Shown here piece by piece: positions 17,527 through 26,312 of a stretch of DNA of 64,000 bases. Within the stretch, counting starts at the first letter, position 1. Each line of letters begins with the position of its first letter. A program made the translations under genes and the position numbers. Location: assembly GCA_902788095.1 (NCBI GenBank), contig CADAIT010000007.1, positions 38,852 to 102,851 on the forward strand, in the 5' to 3' direction. The stretch is from an uncultured Bacteroidia bacterium. GTDB taxonomy: Bacteria > Bacteroidota > Bacteroidia > Bacteroidales > UBA932. The notes under the pieces were generated by a model. The model ran no database searches, was not told the origin of the DNA, and was given only the letters and a program-made list of their open reading frames with translations.

Positions 17527-18764
17527 TTTCCGTCAATTTCTTTAATGATATTCTGGGCAAGGGGCAGAGAAAGCAGCTGCAGGCCGCCTACGATAGGAAG
17601 GGCGAAACGGAGGGCGATGTCCTCGGAGAACGCACTGGCAAGCACGATGAACAGCACCATGCCGAATGCACGGCCGAAAAACAGGCCCACCTCGTGGCTC
17701 ATGATATAGGCATACTCGTCACGACCCTCTATTTTGGATACCGCGTCGATGGTCTTCATCATCGTGGGCATATAGGCAAGGTCGTGGAGGGGCTGGAACA
17801 TCACCTTGCAAAGGATGAAGATGATGACGCCGGCGGCAGAGAAAAGGATGCCGCTGCAAAGGGTGCCTGCAAAGAACACAATCAGACCGAAACCGAAGAT
17901 TTTCATGCGGTCTTCCGGTTTGGCCACACGGCCCAGCACATACACCAGGATGGCCGTGACGGCACCGCCGATGCCCTGAATAAGGCCCAGGGAGCCCTCT
18001 CCGCCGATGAACTTCATGATGAGGATGGCGGGAGCGGTTACCAGAAAGCCCTGCACCATGCCCTTGAGTCCGGCCAGGCCAAGGAGTTTGTTCCACAGGC
18101 GATGGAACTTGAAATAGAAGAAATTCCTGCTCTCCGGAGAACGGAAACTACCGCGGGAAAGGACCAGGCAGGCGGCAAAAGCTATCACCAGGGCCATCAC
18201 GGTAATCACCTTGTATCCGGTGTTCACGGAGAAGACCATTCCCAGGATGGTTTTGCCGTCTATCATGGCCAGGAAACCGCCCACCAGAATGGGAATGACG
18301 ATGTTCCACAGGGAGAAGAAAAACGACTCGAAGCCAAAGAAATAGTTGCGGTTGCTGTCATCGGTGGCGTACAGCGTGAGCAGGTAGCGGTTGGTCCAGA
18401 AGAAACCGGTGGACAGGCCGATGAGGAAACCTGTGGCGCACAGCATGGGCAGGGAGACCGTACGAATGAACATCATCACCATCAGGGAGACGGCCGAGAC
18501 AAGAATGCCGAACGCATACAGCTGATTGGACTTGAAATACTTGAGCAACAAGCCGTTTACCAGGGCCGACAGGACAATGCCCACATACATGCTCAACTGG
18601 TAGATGACCACCCAGGAAGGGCTGCCGGTGTTGCGCATGATGTAGGCGCCCGCAAAAATCTCAATCAGCGGGAGCACCATCGCAAAGAGCAGGTTCGTGA
18701 CCAGCAGGGTGCGGATGGTTTTGGACTGCGTCTTGAAGTACGCGAATTCGCCGAATGCTTTCAT
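17523..18764 (-). CDS. MFS sugar permease of the GH130 locus
   Basis: A 413-residue inner-membrane protein with about twelve hydrophobic segments (LLVTNLLFAMVLPLIEIFAGAY at the start, FALPIVGGLQLLSLPLAQ at the end) and the MFS loop pattern RNYFFGFESFFFSLWN in the middle. It is directly downstream of the GH130 gene (adjacent stop and start at 18764/18765) and upstream of an unknown lipoprotein with an ATGA overlap. In Bacteroides GH130 loci an MFS permease of this kind carries the di- or oligosaccharide into the cytoplasm for phosphorolysis. The same role is inferred here. Confidence 0.85.
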   Translation of the reverse strand: MKAFGEFAYFKTQSKTIRTLLVTNLLFAMVLPLIEIFAGAYIMRNTGSPSWVVIYQLSMYVGIVLSALVNGLLLKYFKSNQLYAFGILVSAVSLMVMMFIRTVSLPMLCATGFLIGLSTGFFWTNRYLLTLYATDDSNRNYFFGFESFFFSLWNIVIPILVGGFLAMIDGKTILGMVFSVNTGYKVITVMALVIAFAACLVLSRGSFRSPESRNFFYFKFHRLWNKLLGLAGLKGMVQGFLVTAPAILIMKFIGGEGSLGLIQGIGGAVTAILVYVLGRVAKPEDRMKIFGFGLIVFFAGTLCSGILFSAAGVIIFILCKVMFQPLHDLAYMPTMMKTIDAVSKIEGRDEYAYIMSHEVGLFFGRAFGMVLFIVLASAFSEDIALRFALPIVGGLQLLSLPLAQNIIKEIDGK

Positions 18765-19814
18765 TTATACGTTCAGGGATTTGAGGATTTCACGGACAGA
18801 GAATTCAGCGCTGCAGATAACCTCGTCGGAGGCACCGTAGAAAATGCGCACGGTGTCCTCGTCAATTTTGTAGCCGCCGTTGGTGAACACCACATTGCCG
18901 AAGAAGCCGGTTTTCTCGTACGGGGCGACGGGCTCCATGATGGGCTCCTCGCTGCGGGCCAGCACCCGGGTAGGGTCGTTCAGGTCCAGCAGCAGGGCTC
19001 CCAGGCAATACCGGTTCTCCTTGTTGGCGCCATGATAGATTTCCAGCCAGCCTTTTTCCGTACGGATGGGAGCGGCACCGGCGCCGACACGCTCGCTGTC
19101 CCACATGCCGGGACGGGTGGTGGCGATACATTTGTGACGGCCCCAGTGGATGCGGTCGGGCGATTCGGCCACCCAAATGTAGTTGCCGCCCAATTCCGGG
19201 CTGCTGGGACGATGGAAAGCGTACCACTTGCCCCCCACCTTTTCTTCAAAGAGGGCGCAGTCCTTGTTATGCGGCGGGAAAATCATGCCTTCACGCTCCA
19301 GCGTCTTGAAGTCGCGGGTGTGGATGAGGCCTACGCCCACGGCAACCGGCGAAACTTCCGTGAAGGTGAGCCAGAAACCGTCTTCCATGGTGGCCACGCG
19401 GCAGTCTTCGATGCCGAAGGACTCCTGGAAGCCTTCCCCGAAAATGGGCTTGACGGCCGGGTCCTCCACAAAATGAACATCGTCCACGGAGCATACCGGA
19501 CGGAGGTAAGACAGGGTAGTAAGGTAATACTGACCTTTATATTTTATAACGCGCGGATCCGAAGCATCCAGCGCCGGGTCGTCCTTGGAAAAGCGGAGCA
19601 CTTCAATCTCACCTTTCTCATTATAGACAGGGAAGCTGATGATGCCTTCTTCCTGAATGGGGCGTTCGGCCACACGGAGCAGCAGCCAGGTTTTTCCGTC
19701 CATGCGGAAAACGCCGGGGTTCAGCAGGCAGGTAATCTCCATGCCGGGGATGCACGGATGAAGGTCCGAGGGACGCAAAATGGGATTGGCGGGGTTGCGT
19801 TTTGCAATATCCAT
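18765..19814 (-). CDS. GH130 family mannoside phosphorylase or mannosidase
   Basis: A 349-residue cytoplasmic protein (no signal peptide) of glycoside hydrolase family 130, a five-bladed propeller. Family signatures include NPILRPSD at the start, CLLNPGVFRMDGKTWLLLRVAE, VGVGLIHTRDFKTLEREGMIFPPHNKDCALFEEK, the HRPS block that in phosphorylases contacts phosphate, and GWLEIYHGAN. GH130 enzymes cleave beta-mannosides, mostly by phosphorolysis to mannose-1-phosphate. The neighbouring permease and SusCD suggest a mannose-containing glycan such as an N-glycan core or mannan. Which linkage is used cannot be read from the sequence. First gene of the operon, divergent from the sensor. Confidence 0.88.
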   Translation of the reverse strand: MDIAKRNPANPILRPSDLHPCIPGMEITCLLNPGVFRMDGKTWLLLRVAERPIQEEGIISFPVYNEKGEIEVLRFSKDDPALDASDPRVIKYKGQYYLTTLSYLRPVCSVDDVHFVEDPAVKPIFGEGFQESFGIEDCRVATMEDGFWLTFTEVSPVAVGVGLIHTRDFKTLEREGMIFPPHNKDCALFEEKVGGKWYAFHRPSSPELGGNYIWVAESPDRIHWGRHKCIATTRPGMWDSERVGAGAAPIRTEKGWLEIYHGANKENRYCLGALLLDLNDPTRVLARSEEPIMEPVAPYEKTGFFGNVVFTNGGYKIDEDTVRIFYGASDEVICSAEFSVREILKSLNV

Positions 19815-19839
19815 GGTTATTCGTTTTTGGTGTCGGCTG

Positions 19840-19847
19840 CAAAAATA
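19840..19847 (-). promoter_or_regulatory. -7 promoter box of the glycan-utilisation operon
   Basis: The minus strand reads TATTTTTG 25 nt before the GH130 start codon. The intergenic region shared with the divergent sensor gene (19815-19945) is the likely binding site of that sensor. The plus strand has a weaker TACCTTG at 19923-19929 for the sensor itself. Confidence 0.55.
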
Positions 19848-19945
19848 GCTCGTTAACCGCCGGCGAAGAGTAAACTATTCTAACATTTTGGTACACTTAT
19901 TTGACAAATCGCTTTTTTTGCCTACCTTGCACAAAATTGTTAAAA

Positions 19946-22900
19946 ATGCTTAAAAAGGTTGTTATATGCCTTTATTTGGTGGTGTACGCTCTATTAACAC
20001 CCCTTCTGGCGCAGGAATACCGCATCCGGAACATCACCAATGCGGACGGGCTGAGCAACAGCTCGGTGAACATGGTGTTTCAAGACCGCAGCGGGCTGGT
20101 CTGGTTTGGCACCTGGGACGGCCTCAACAGCTACAACGGACAGGATTTCCACGTCTTTCTCCCTTCCCCGGGAGACAGTTCCTCCATTGACAACAATGTA
20201 ATCCGGCAAATGACACAGTCGGCCGACGGGACGCTGTGGGTAGCCACCGACCGCGGCGTAAACAGCTTTTCCGCCCGGGAAGGGCAGTTCCAGCGGTACT
20301 TCTCCGGGTCCATGCACGGAACGGGAGTATCCGAATTCAGCTTTCACCTCATTACTTCCCCGGAGGGAGAAATCGGCGCGGTGGTGAGCGGACACGGGGT
20401 CTTCCGTTACAACGCGGACGGTAGTTTCACGCGCATTTCACAAGCGGGGAACCACCGGATAGTAAAAGCGGTTATGGACAGGTCCGGTCGAGTCTGGGTG
20501 CTGGACGTCGAGGGCAACCTGCTCTGCGACGGAGCCATAAAGGAAAGCGGTATCCGCTTCTTCTTTTACGATGCCCCTGAAGACCAACTCTGGGTACAGG
20601 ACGACGCGTCCTATCACCTCCTGGGCACACAAACGGCACCCGACGGCAAAATCGGTCCAGTCCGGGCGGCCGCCACGGACGGCACCAGCCAGTATCTGGG
20701 AACCGAAGAAGGCCTGTACAGATATACACCCCAGGACGGCAGCCTGAGCCTCATTTTGCCCGATGTACCCGTATTGTCGGTCTGCTGCGGGACCCAGCGA
20801 ATCATCTGGGTCGGTTCGGACATGCAGGGCGTCTGGCAACTGTCTCCCCGCCCCTTCGACTTCGGCGCCGTAAGCGGCATGTTCGGGGGCAGCGCCGTAC
20901 GCTGCTTTTCCCGGTCGGCCGACGGAAACCTGGCCGTGGGCACCAAAGGAGCGGGGTTGTTTGTCCTTACCCATGAACGCACCGCAAAGCATATTACCAC
21001 CAGGCAGGGCCTGCTGCACAACAATGTATATTGCCTGGAAGACGACGGAGAGGCGGTATGGATAGGGACGGACGGCACCGGGCTCAACTACATGGAAAAG
21101 GGAAGCCCCAAGCTGCATCGATTGTCCATCCCGGACACCCTCAGGGTATCTTCCGTCTATGCCATCCTGCCGGAAGGAAAAGACACCTTGTGGGTGGGCA
21201 CCAGCGGATACGGCCTCTACCGGCTTCTACTGAACCGCAACACGCGTCCTTATCATGTGCGCGGCGCCACCCACTACCCCCACCTGCAGCTGGGCAGCGA
21301 CGTGATATACAGCCTGCTCCCCTCCTGGAGCGGGCACCTGTTCGTGGGAACGCGCGGAGGCGGACTGCGAATGGTGGACAAACATACCGGCGAGGTACAC
21401 CCTGCCCGGCCGGAACTGCCGGACGACATCCTGTGCCTCAAGCGGGCCTCAGACGGGGCGCTGCTTGCCGGAACCAGCAGCGGACTGTTCCGCTTTGGAA
21501 GCAGTTGGAAGGAGGCCACCCGCTATTCCCGGGAGAACGGCCTCCCCAGCAACACCATCCACGGCATCCTGGAAGACGCCCACGGGCGCATCTGGGCAAG
21601 CACCAACAACGGGCTGGCCCGGATAGACCCGGAAAGCGGACAAGTCACCACTTACCAGGCCGAAGACGGTCTGCAGGACAATGAGTTTTCCGACGGCGCC
21701 TTTTACGAATCGGACGGAGAATTTTTCTTCGGCGGCATCCGGGGCTTCAACTGGTTCGACCCGCTCACGGCAGCGCCGGCCGCTTTCATGCCGTCTCCCC
21801 TGCTGGACGAGATTCGCATCGACCACCAACTGGCCCACTTGAACGAGGAAACGCTGGTGCTGGAACCGCACGTCCGGCAGCTGAGCTTCCGTTTTGTCCC
21901 GATGGACTACCTCTGGGCCAAGCGCTGTTGGATTTCCTATATGCTGGAAGGCTTTACCCAGAAGTGGGTGAATATCCAGGATTCACGCACCATTTCTTTC
22001 TCCAACCTGCCTCCCGGAGACTACACCCTGCGCGTGCGCTGCTCAAACGGCGACCGCATCTGGTCGGAAGAGAGTTTTGTCCTTCCTATCAAAAAGCTTC
22101 CGGAATGGTGGGAGACCACCCTCGCCCGCGTGATGTACGTGCTGCTGGGCCTCCTGCTCCTCTTTTTGCTGGTCCATCAGGCCCGCTACCGCTTCCAGAC
22201 GGAGGCGGAGAAATCCAAGACCGAGGCCGTGCACGAGGCCAAACTGGACTTTTTCACCAACATCGCCCATGAGTTCTCCAACTCGCTCACGCTCATTTAC
22301 GGCCCCTGCGAAGAACTCATGCAGAGCGGGCGCATGGACGGCAAGGAACGGCAGTACCTGGAAAGCATCGAAACCAATTCCAACCGCATGCGCACCCTTA
22401 TCCAGCAGCTCATCAGCTTCCGCAAGGCGGAAACCGGCCACCTGAGCATCCGAATCGGCAAGGTGGACCTGCTCGCCCTCACCGCCCAGGAGCGCAGTTA
22501 TTTCCAGGACGAGATGAGCCGCCGGGGCATTCACTTTCAGCTGGACGCCCCGGAAGACGGACTCATCTGGACGGCCGACGGCGACTCCATGGAGAAACTC
22601 CTGTTCAACCTGCTCTCCAATGCCGTGAAATACACGCCGGACGGCGAACGCATCACCGTAAGCCTGGTTCCGGAGCAGTCTTGGCTGGACATAAAGGTAA
22701 CCAACACCGGCGTGGGCATTGCAGAAGAACAGCGGCTGAAAATCTTCGACCGCTACGAAGTCCTGAACCGATTCGAGCGGGCCCTTTCCAAAGGGCGCAC
22801 CTCCAGCGGAATCGGCCTGGCGCTTTGCAAGAGCCTGGTGGAACTGCACAAAGGCAGCATTGAGATTCTGAGCGACGGCCAGAGTTACACCTGCTTCCAC

Positions 22901-23788
22901 GTGCGGCTTCCGGAACTGGAACTGGAAGATACGGGGGCGCCCTATACGAGGAAAGACGCCCGCACACCCGAGAAAACGAGCCTCGGGGAAAAACCCGTAG
23001 AGGAACCCGTATCGGCCTATAAACAAGACGTGGTGCTGGTGGTGGATGACGACGCCTCCATCCGCAGTTTCATTTCCGGCATCCTGTCTCCCCGCTTCAG
23101 CGTTTTGGAAGCGGCCGGCGGGCAAGAAGCCTTGGAACGGATGGAACAGACCGAGCCGCGCATCGTCATTTCCGACCTTAAAATGCCCGGCATGGACGGC
23201 CCTGCGCTTTTGAAAGCCCTCCGGGAAAATCCGAAAACCCGGCATATCCCCTTTATCCTGCTCTCCGGTCAAGGGACGGACAATACGCCGTTCGAAGCGC
23301 TGGAAACCGGGGCCGATGCTTATCTGGAAAAACCCTTCCATCCCCGTCACCTGCTGGCGCGAATCGACCGCCTGCTGGGGCGCGACGCGGAGGTCATCGC
23401 CTACAGCCAGTCCGGGCGCTCGTCCGTGGAACAGTTTGCCGGCCGCGAAATGAAAAAAGCTGACCGTCAGCTCCTTGCTGCGATCAGCGATGCCATTGTG
23501 GAAAACATGGCCAGCGACACCCTCTCTCCCGACAGCATTGCCGACGCCGTTTCCATCAGCCGGATGCAACTGTATCGCAAACTGAAGGAACTCACAGGCA
23601 TGACACCTACCGGTTTTATCCGGAAAATGCGCCTGGAACGTGCCGCACACCTGCTCGTCTCCAGCAACAAGACGGTTCAGGAAATCATATTCGCCTGCGG
23701 TTTCGGTACCAAGACCTACTTCTATCGGGAATTTTCCAAACAGTTCGGCGTGACGCCGGGAGAATACCGCGCGGCCCGGAAGGATTAG
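19946..23788 (+). CDS. Hybrid two-component system sensor/regulator (HTCS) of the PUL
   Basis: A 1280-residue one-protein sensor. Order: signal peptide or N-terminal anchor (MLKKVVICLYLVVYALLTPLLAQ), two periplasmic propellers of regulator repeats (SSVNMVFQDRSGLVWFGTWDG), a Y_Y_Y domain (YMLEGFTQKWVNI), one membrane helix near 729-750, and a kinase with phospho-acceptor His775 in NIAHEFSNSLTLI. Then come N, G1 and G2 boxes (LLSNAVKYTPDG, NTGVGIAE, SSGIGLALCKS), a receiver with Asp1077 (VISDLKMPGMDG), and an AraC-type DNA-binding domain (SIADAVSISRMQLYRKLKELTG). The H box has SNS where most HTCS proteins have RTP. The ATG at 19946 is chosen because it begins the signal sequence. Divergent from the GH130-SusCD operon, which it presumably controls. 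Confidence 0.93.
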   Translation: MLKKVVICLYLVVYALLTPLLAQEYRIRNITNADGLSNSSVNMVFQDRSGLVWFGTWDGLNSYNGQDFHVFLPSPGDSSSIDNNVIRQMTQSADGTLWVATDRGVNSFSAREGQFQRYFSGSMHGTGVSEFSFHLITSPEGEIGAVVSGHGVFRYNADGSFTRISQAGNHRIVKAVMDRSGRVWVLDVEGNLLCDGAIKESGIRFFFYDAPEDQLWVQDDASYHLLGTQTAPDGKIGPVRAAATDGTSQYLGTEEGLYRYTPQDGSLSLILPDVPVLSVCCGTQRIIWVGSDMQGVWQLSPRPFDFGAVSGMFGGSAVRCFSRSADGNLAVGTKGAGLFVLTHERTAKHITTRQGLLHNNVYCLEDDGEAVWIGTDGTGLNYMEKGSPKLHRLSIPDTLRVSSVYAILPEGKDTLWVGTSGYGLYRLLLNRNTRPYHVRGATHYPHLQLGSDVIYSLLPSWSGHLFVGTRGGGLRMVDKHTGEVHPARPELPDDILCLKRASDGALLAGTSSGLFRFGSSWKEATRYSRENGLPSNTIHGILEDAHGRIWASTNNGLARIDPESGQVTTYQAEDGLQDNEFSDGAFYESDGEFFFGGIRGFNWFDPLTAAPAAFMPSPLLDEIRIDHQLAHLNEETLVLEPHVRQLSFRFVPMDYLWAKRCWISYMLEGFTQKWVNIQDSRTISFSNLPPGDYTLRVRCSNGDRIWSEESFVLPIKKLPEWWETTLARVMYVLLGLLLLFLLVHQARYRFQTEAEKSKTEAVHEAKLDFFTNIAHEFSNSLTLIYGPCEELMQSGRMDGKERQYLESIETNSNRMRTLIQQLISFRKAETGHLSIRIGKVDLLALTAQERSYFQDEMSRRGIHFQLDAPEDGLIWTADGDSMEKLLFNLLSNAVKYTPDGERITVSLVPEQSWLDIKVTNTGVGIAEEQRLKIFDRYEVLNRFERALSKGRTSSGIGLALCKSLVELHKGSIEILSDGQSYTCFHVRLPELELEDTGAPYTRKDARTPEKTSLGEKPVEEPVSAYKQDVVLVVDDDASIRSFISGILSPRFSVLEAAGGQEALERMEQTEPRIVISDLKMPGMDGPALLKALRENPKTRHIPFILLSGQGTDNTPFEALETGADAYLEKPFHPRHLLARIDRLLGRDAEVIAYSQSGRSSVEQFAGREMKKADRQLLAAISDAIVENMASDTLSPDSIADAVSISRMQLYRKLKELTGMTPTGFIRKMRLERAAHLLVSSNKTVQEIIFACGFGTKTYFYREFSKQFGVTPGEYRAARKD

Positions 23789-25029
23789 TCCTCCTGAAAC
23801 TCCAGGCCGGTGGGAATGACGTTGTTGTTGCGGTACTGCATGGCCAGGCCGCCGGCGGAGGTCTCCTTGTACAAGGAAGGGAGGTCCTTTCCGGTCTGCT
23901 TCATCACTTCCACCACATGGTCGAAGGAAATGCGGTGACGGCCGTCGGAGAAAGTGGAATAGATATTGGCGTCCAGGGCACGGGTGGCGGCGAAGGCGTT
24001 GCGCTCGATGCAGGGAATCTGCACCAAACCGCATACCGGGTCGCAGGTCATGCCCAAATGGTGCTCCAGGCCCATCTCGGCCGCATATTCAATCTGGAAG
24101 GGACTGCCGCCGAAGAGCTGGCAGGCGGCGGCCGATGCCATGGCGCACGCGACGCCCACTTCTCCCTGGCAACCCACCTCCGCTCCGGAAATGGAAGCGT
24201 TGTGCTTCACCACATTGCCGATTAAGCCGGCCGTGGCCAGCGCATGCAGGATGCGTTCGTCACTGAAACCATGTCCACGGGCCAGGTGATACAGGACTCC
24301 CGGCAGCACGCCGCAGGAGCCGCAGGTGGGAGCCGTCACAATGCGGCCGCCGGATGCGTTTTCCTCGCTCGCGGCCAGCGCATAGGCGAATACCAGGCCG
24401 CGGGAACGCAGGCTGGGCTGGTAGCCCATGGCCTTCACATGATAAACGGCGGCCTTGCGGGGCAGGTTGAGCGGACCGGGCAGCCGGCCCTCTGCATTGA
24501 GGCCGCGTTCCACCGTGGCTTTCATGGCATTCCACACATCCTGCAGATAGGCCCAGATTTCCGGTCCCTCCTGCAGGTCCACGTATTCCCACATGCTCCG
24601 GCCATTCGCATCGCACCAGGCGATGATTTCCGTGAGGGAATTCATGTCATATACCTCGCCGGACTTCGACATCTCCTTGCCGGGGCCTTCCGACAGCGCT
24701 CCGCCGCCTATCGAATACACCGTCCAGTCCTCCAGCAGGGCGTCATCGGCCCCGAAAGCCTTGAACTGCATGCCGTTGGAATGGTATTCCAGGAAAATCT
24801 TGGGCAGCCAGTGCACCTTGACGGGGGCAACGGGTTCCAGGGCATCCAGGATGGCGACATCCGTCATGTGACCTTTGCCGGTGGCGGCCAGGGAGCCGTA
24901 CAGCGTTACGTCAAAACGGGCGGCATCCGCATGACGGGAAGCAAACAGGGTGGCAGCAGTGTAAGGGCCCATCGTATGTGATGACGACGGGCCCCTGCCA
25001 ATTTTGTAAAGTTCTCTGAGCGAATACAA
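23785..25029 (-). CDS. sdaA: L-serine dehydratase, iron-sulfur type, single chain
   Basis: A 414-residue enzyme that deaminates L-serine to pyruvate and ammonia using a 4Fe-4S cluster. The beta domain comes first (YKIGRGPSSSHTMGPYTAA...GSLAATGKGHMTD). The alpha domain follows with cluster cysteines in TAPTCGSCGVLPG and CDPVCGLVQIPCIERN, and the C-terminal tail reaches back toward the active site. The stop overlaps the stop of the convergent HTCS gene. It lies three bases downstream of mdh, so the two genes form an operon. The last 118 bases have a near-identical copy at 2313-2430. Confidence 0.95.
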   Translation of the reverse strand: MYSLRELYKIGRGPSSSHTMGPYTAATLFASRHADAARFDVTLYGSLAATGKGHMTDVAILDALEPVAPVKVHWLPKIFLEYHSNGMQFKAFGADDALLEDWTVYSIGGGALSEGPGKEMSKSGEVYDMNSLTEIIAWCDANGRSMWEYVDLQEGPEIWAYLQDVWNAMKATVERGLNAEGRLPGPLNLPRKAAVYHVKAMGYQPSLRSRGLVFAYALAASEENASGGRIVTAPTCGSCGVLPGVLYHLARGHGFSDERILHALATAGLIGNVVKHNASISGAEVGCQGEVGVACAMASAAACQLFGGSPFQIEYAAEMGLEHHLGMTCDPVCGLVQIPCIERNAFAATRALDANIYSTFSDGRHRISFDHVVEVMKQTGKDLPSLYKETSAGGLAMQYRNNNVIPTGLEFQED

Positions 25030-25032
25030 GAC

Positions 25033-26019
25033 TTACAGATTTGCGTTCATCTTATTCCAGTCCTGGGTGGCGGGAACGATACCCAGGGAGATAATCTCGT
25101 CGCGCATTTTCACGAGGTGCTCGTAAGAGGCGTCCAGGGCAGCCATTTCCTCGGCGGTACCCTTGGGAGCGGTGAAGTGGCAGCCGGTGGCGTCGATGGT
25201 GGTGGGCATGGCCATCATCACGTTCCTGTACTTGCCTTCGTTCACGTAAGTACCAGCAGGCCAGGTGAATTTGTCACCGCCCATGGAAGCCTCGATCATC
25301 TTCACGGCCTGGTATGCGGGGCTCTGGAAGGAGCTGCGGCCACGGAGTTTGATGATGTTGGAACCACCCTGGATGGTGTTGTGCTTGATTTCGGCAAAGC
25401 GTTCTTCGCTGAGACCCATCTCCGCGAGGGGCTTGCCGTCCACCTTCACCTGGGAGGCGAATACGGCCATGGCCTCGCCGTGACCGCCGTAGGTGTGGGC
25501 GCCGGTGACTTTGTACTGAGGCACGCCGAACTCCTGGGCCAGGGCTTCCTGCAGACGGGTGCTGTCCAGAGCGGCCAGGGAGGTGAGCTGGGAAGGCTTG
25601 AGACCGGAGTGGATGAGGGCCGTGAGGGCTGTGACATCGGCCGGGTTGAAGATAACCACCACGAACTTGGCATCCGGGCAGTACTTCTTGATGTTGTCGC
25701 CGAATTCAGCGGCAATCTGGCAGTTGCCCTTGAGAAGGTCTTCGCGGGTCATGCCCTCTTTGCGGGGCGCACCGCCGGCGGAAACGATGTATTTGGCATC
25801 CTTGAACGCCACGGCAGGGTCGATGGTGGCGGTAAGGTTGATGCCCTCGAAGGCGCAGTGGTCCATCTCCGCCAGAACGCCCTTGAGGCCGGGCTCGAAG
25901 ATATCGTACAGGCAGATGTTGGGTGTAAGACCGAGCATGGCGGCTGTCTGGGCCATGTTGGAACCAATCATGCCGGCTGCGCCGACAATGAGGAGCTTTT
26001 CATCAGTAAGGAACTTCAT
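25033..26019 (-). CDS. mdh: Malate dehydrogenase
   Basis: A 328-residue NAD-dependent lactate/malate dehydrogenase family enzyme of the form common in Bacteroidales. The Rossmann fold is seen in KLLIVGAAGMIGSNMAQ. The substrate loop contains APRKEGMTREDLLKGN, the central LAALDSTRLQEALAQ supplies the conserved D-x-x-R, and the catalytic histidine is in VTGAHTYGGHGEAM. It interconverts malate and oxaloacetate in the cytoplasm. First gene of the mdh-sdaA unit. Its leader carries a CHSERSEES-type repeat. Confidence 0.93.
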   Translation of the reverse strand: MKFLTDEKLLIVGAAGMIGSNMAQTAAMLGLTPNICLYDIFEPGLKGVLAEMDHCAFEGINLTATIDPAVAFKDAKYIVSAGGAPRKEGMTREDLLKGNCQIAAEFGDNIKKYCPDAKFVVVIFNPADVTALTALIHSGLKPSQLTSLAALDSTRLQEALAQEFGVPQYKVTGAHTYGGHGEAMAVFASQVKVDGKPLAEMGLSEERFAEIKHNTIQGGSNIIKLRGRSSFQSPAYQAVKMIEASMGGDKFTWPAGTYVNEGKYRNVMMAMPTTIDATGCHFTAPKGTAEEMAALDASYEHLVKMRDEIISLGIVPATQDWNKMNANL

Positions 26020-26038
26020 GATATTGTTTGGTTTAAAA

Positions 26039-26063
26039 GATTCTTCGTTTCACGCGGAATGAC
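26039..26063. repeat. CHSERSEES-type repeat in the mdh leader (diverged)
   Basis: GATTCTTCG...CGGAATGAC matches the ends of the family consensus found at 43.8, 45.3, 47.1 and 47.9 kb. It lies between the mdh promoter box and start codon. Confidence 0.65.
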
Positions 26064-26081
26064 AAAAGGCATTCGGGACTG

Positions 26082-26089
26082 CAAAGATA
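26082..26089 (-). promoter_or_regulatory. -7 promoter box of mdh-sdaA
   Basis: The minus strand reads TATCTTTG, giving a leader of roughly 60 nt that contains the repeat at 26039-26063. Confidence 0.6.
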
Positions 26090-26108
26090 CGAAATTCCCG
26101 GGAAAGAT

Positions 26109-26140
26109 TTGTTGGATTTGCAAAAAATGCGTTATCTTTG
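26109..26140 (+). promoter_or_regulatory. Promoter of the structured RNA/leader
   Basis: TTG at 26109-26111, a 21-bp spacer and TATCTTTG at 26133-26140. Confidence 0.6.
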
Positions 26141-26144
26141 TACC

Positions 26145-26292
26145 GATATATTGTAACGATTAACATGGAGCCTCCCAGTCAGGTCAAATCTAACCAGGTA
26201 ACGGCCGTCGGCTCAGACGACCCTCTGTTGCGATTGTACATTTGATACGTTGAAAGGAACCGGTACCCGCGGGTATCCGGCGGCTTTTTGTT
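26145..26292 (+). ncRNA. Structured small RNA or regulatory leader upstream of the phosphopantetheinyl transferase
   Basis: About 150 nt run from a good promoter to an intrinsic terminator with no convincing ORF. An eight-pair outer stem (ATTGTAAC near 26151 with GTTGCGAT near 26227) encloses a GAGCC/GGCTC helix and an inner CAGTCAGG...ACCAGGTAACGG segment. The inner segment looks slightly like the signal recognition particle loop, but the SRP apical stem and GGAA tetraloop are absent. The terminator ends about 20 nt before the next start codon, so this could be a free small RNA or an attenuating leader. The family is not identified. Confidence 0.55.
26260..26290 (+). terminator. Intrinsic terminator (or attenuator) before the phosphopantetheinyl transferase gene
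   Basis: CCGGTACCC pairs with GGGTA-TCCGG across a two-base loop with one bulge, followed by a T run (CTTTTTG). Confidence 0.7.
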
Positions 26293-26312
26293 GTCGTTCA
26301 AAACCACCTTAT

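Noticed and set aside
22043-24034. A 663-codon open frame antisense to the HTCS gene and running into sdaA
   Set aside because: It covers two well-supported genes and contains only low-complexity shadow sequence.
26145-26292. Identification as SRP (4.5S) RNA
   Set aside because: CAGG and AGGTAAC pieces are suggestive, but the apical three-pair stem with a GGAA-type tetraloop cannot form, so only a generic structured RNA is claimed.
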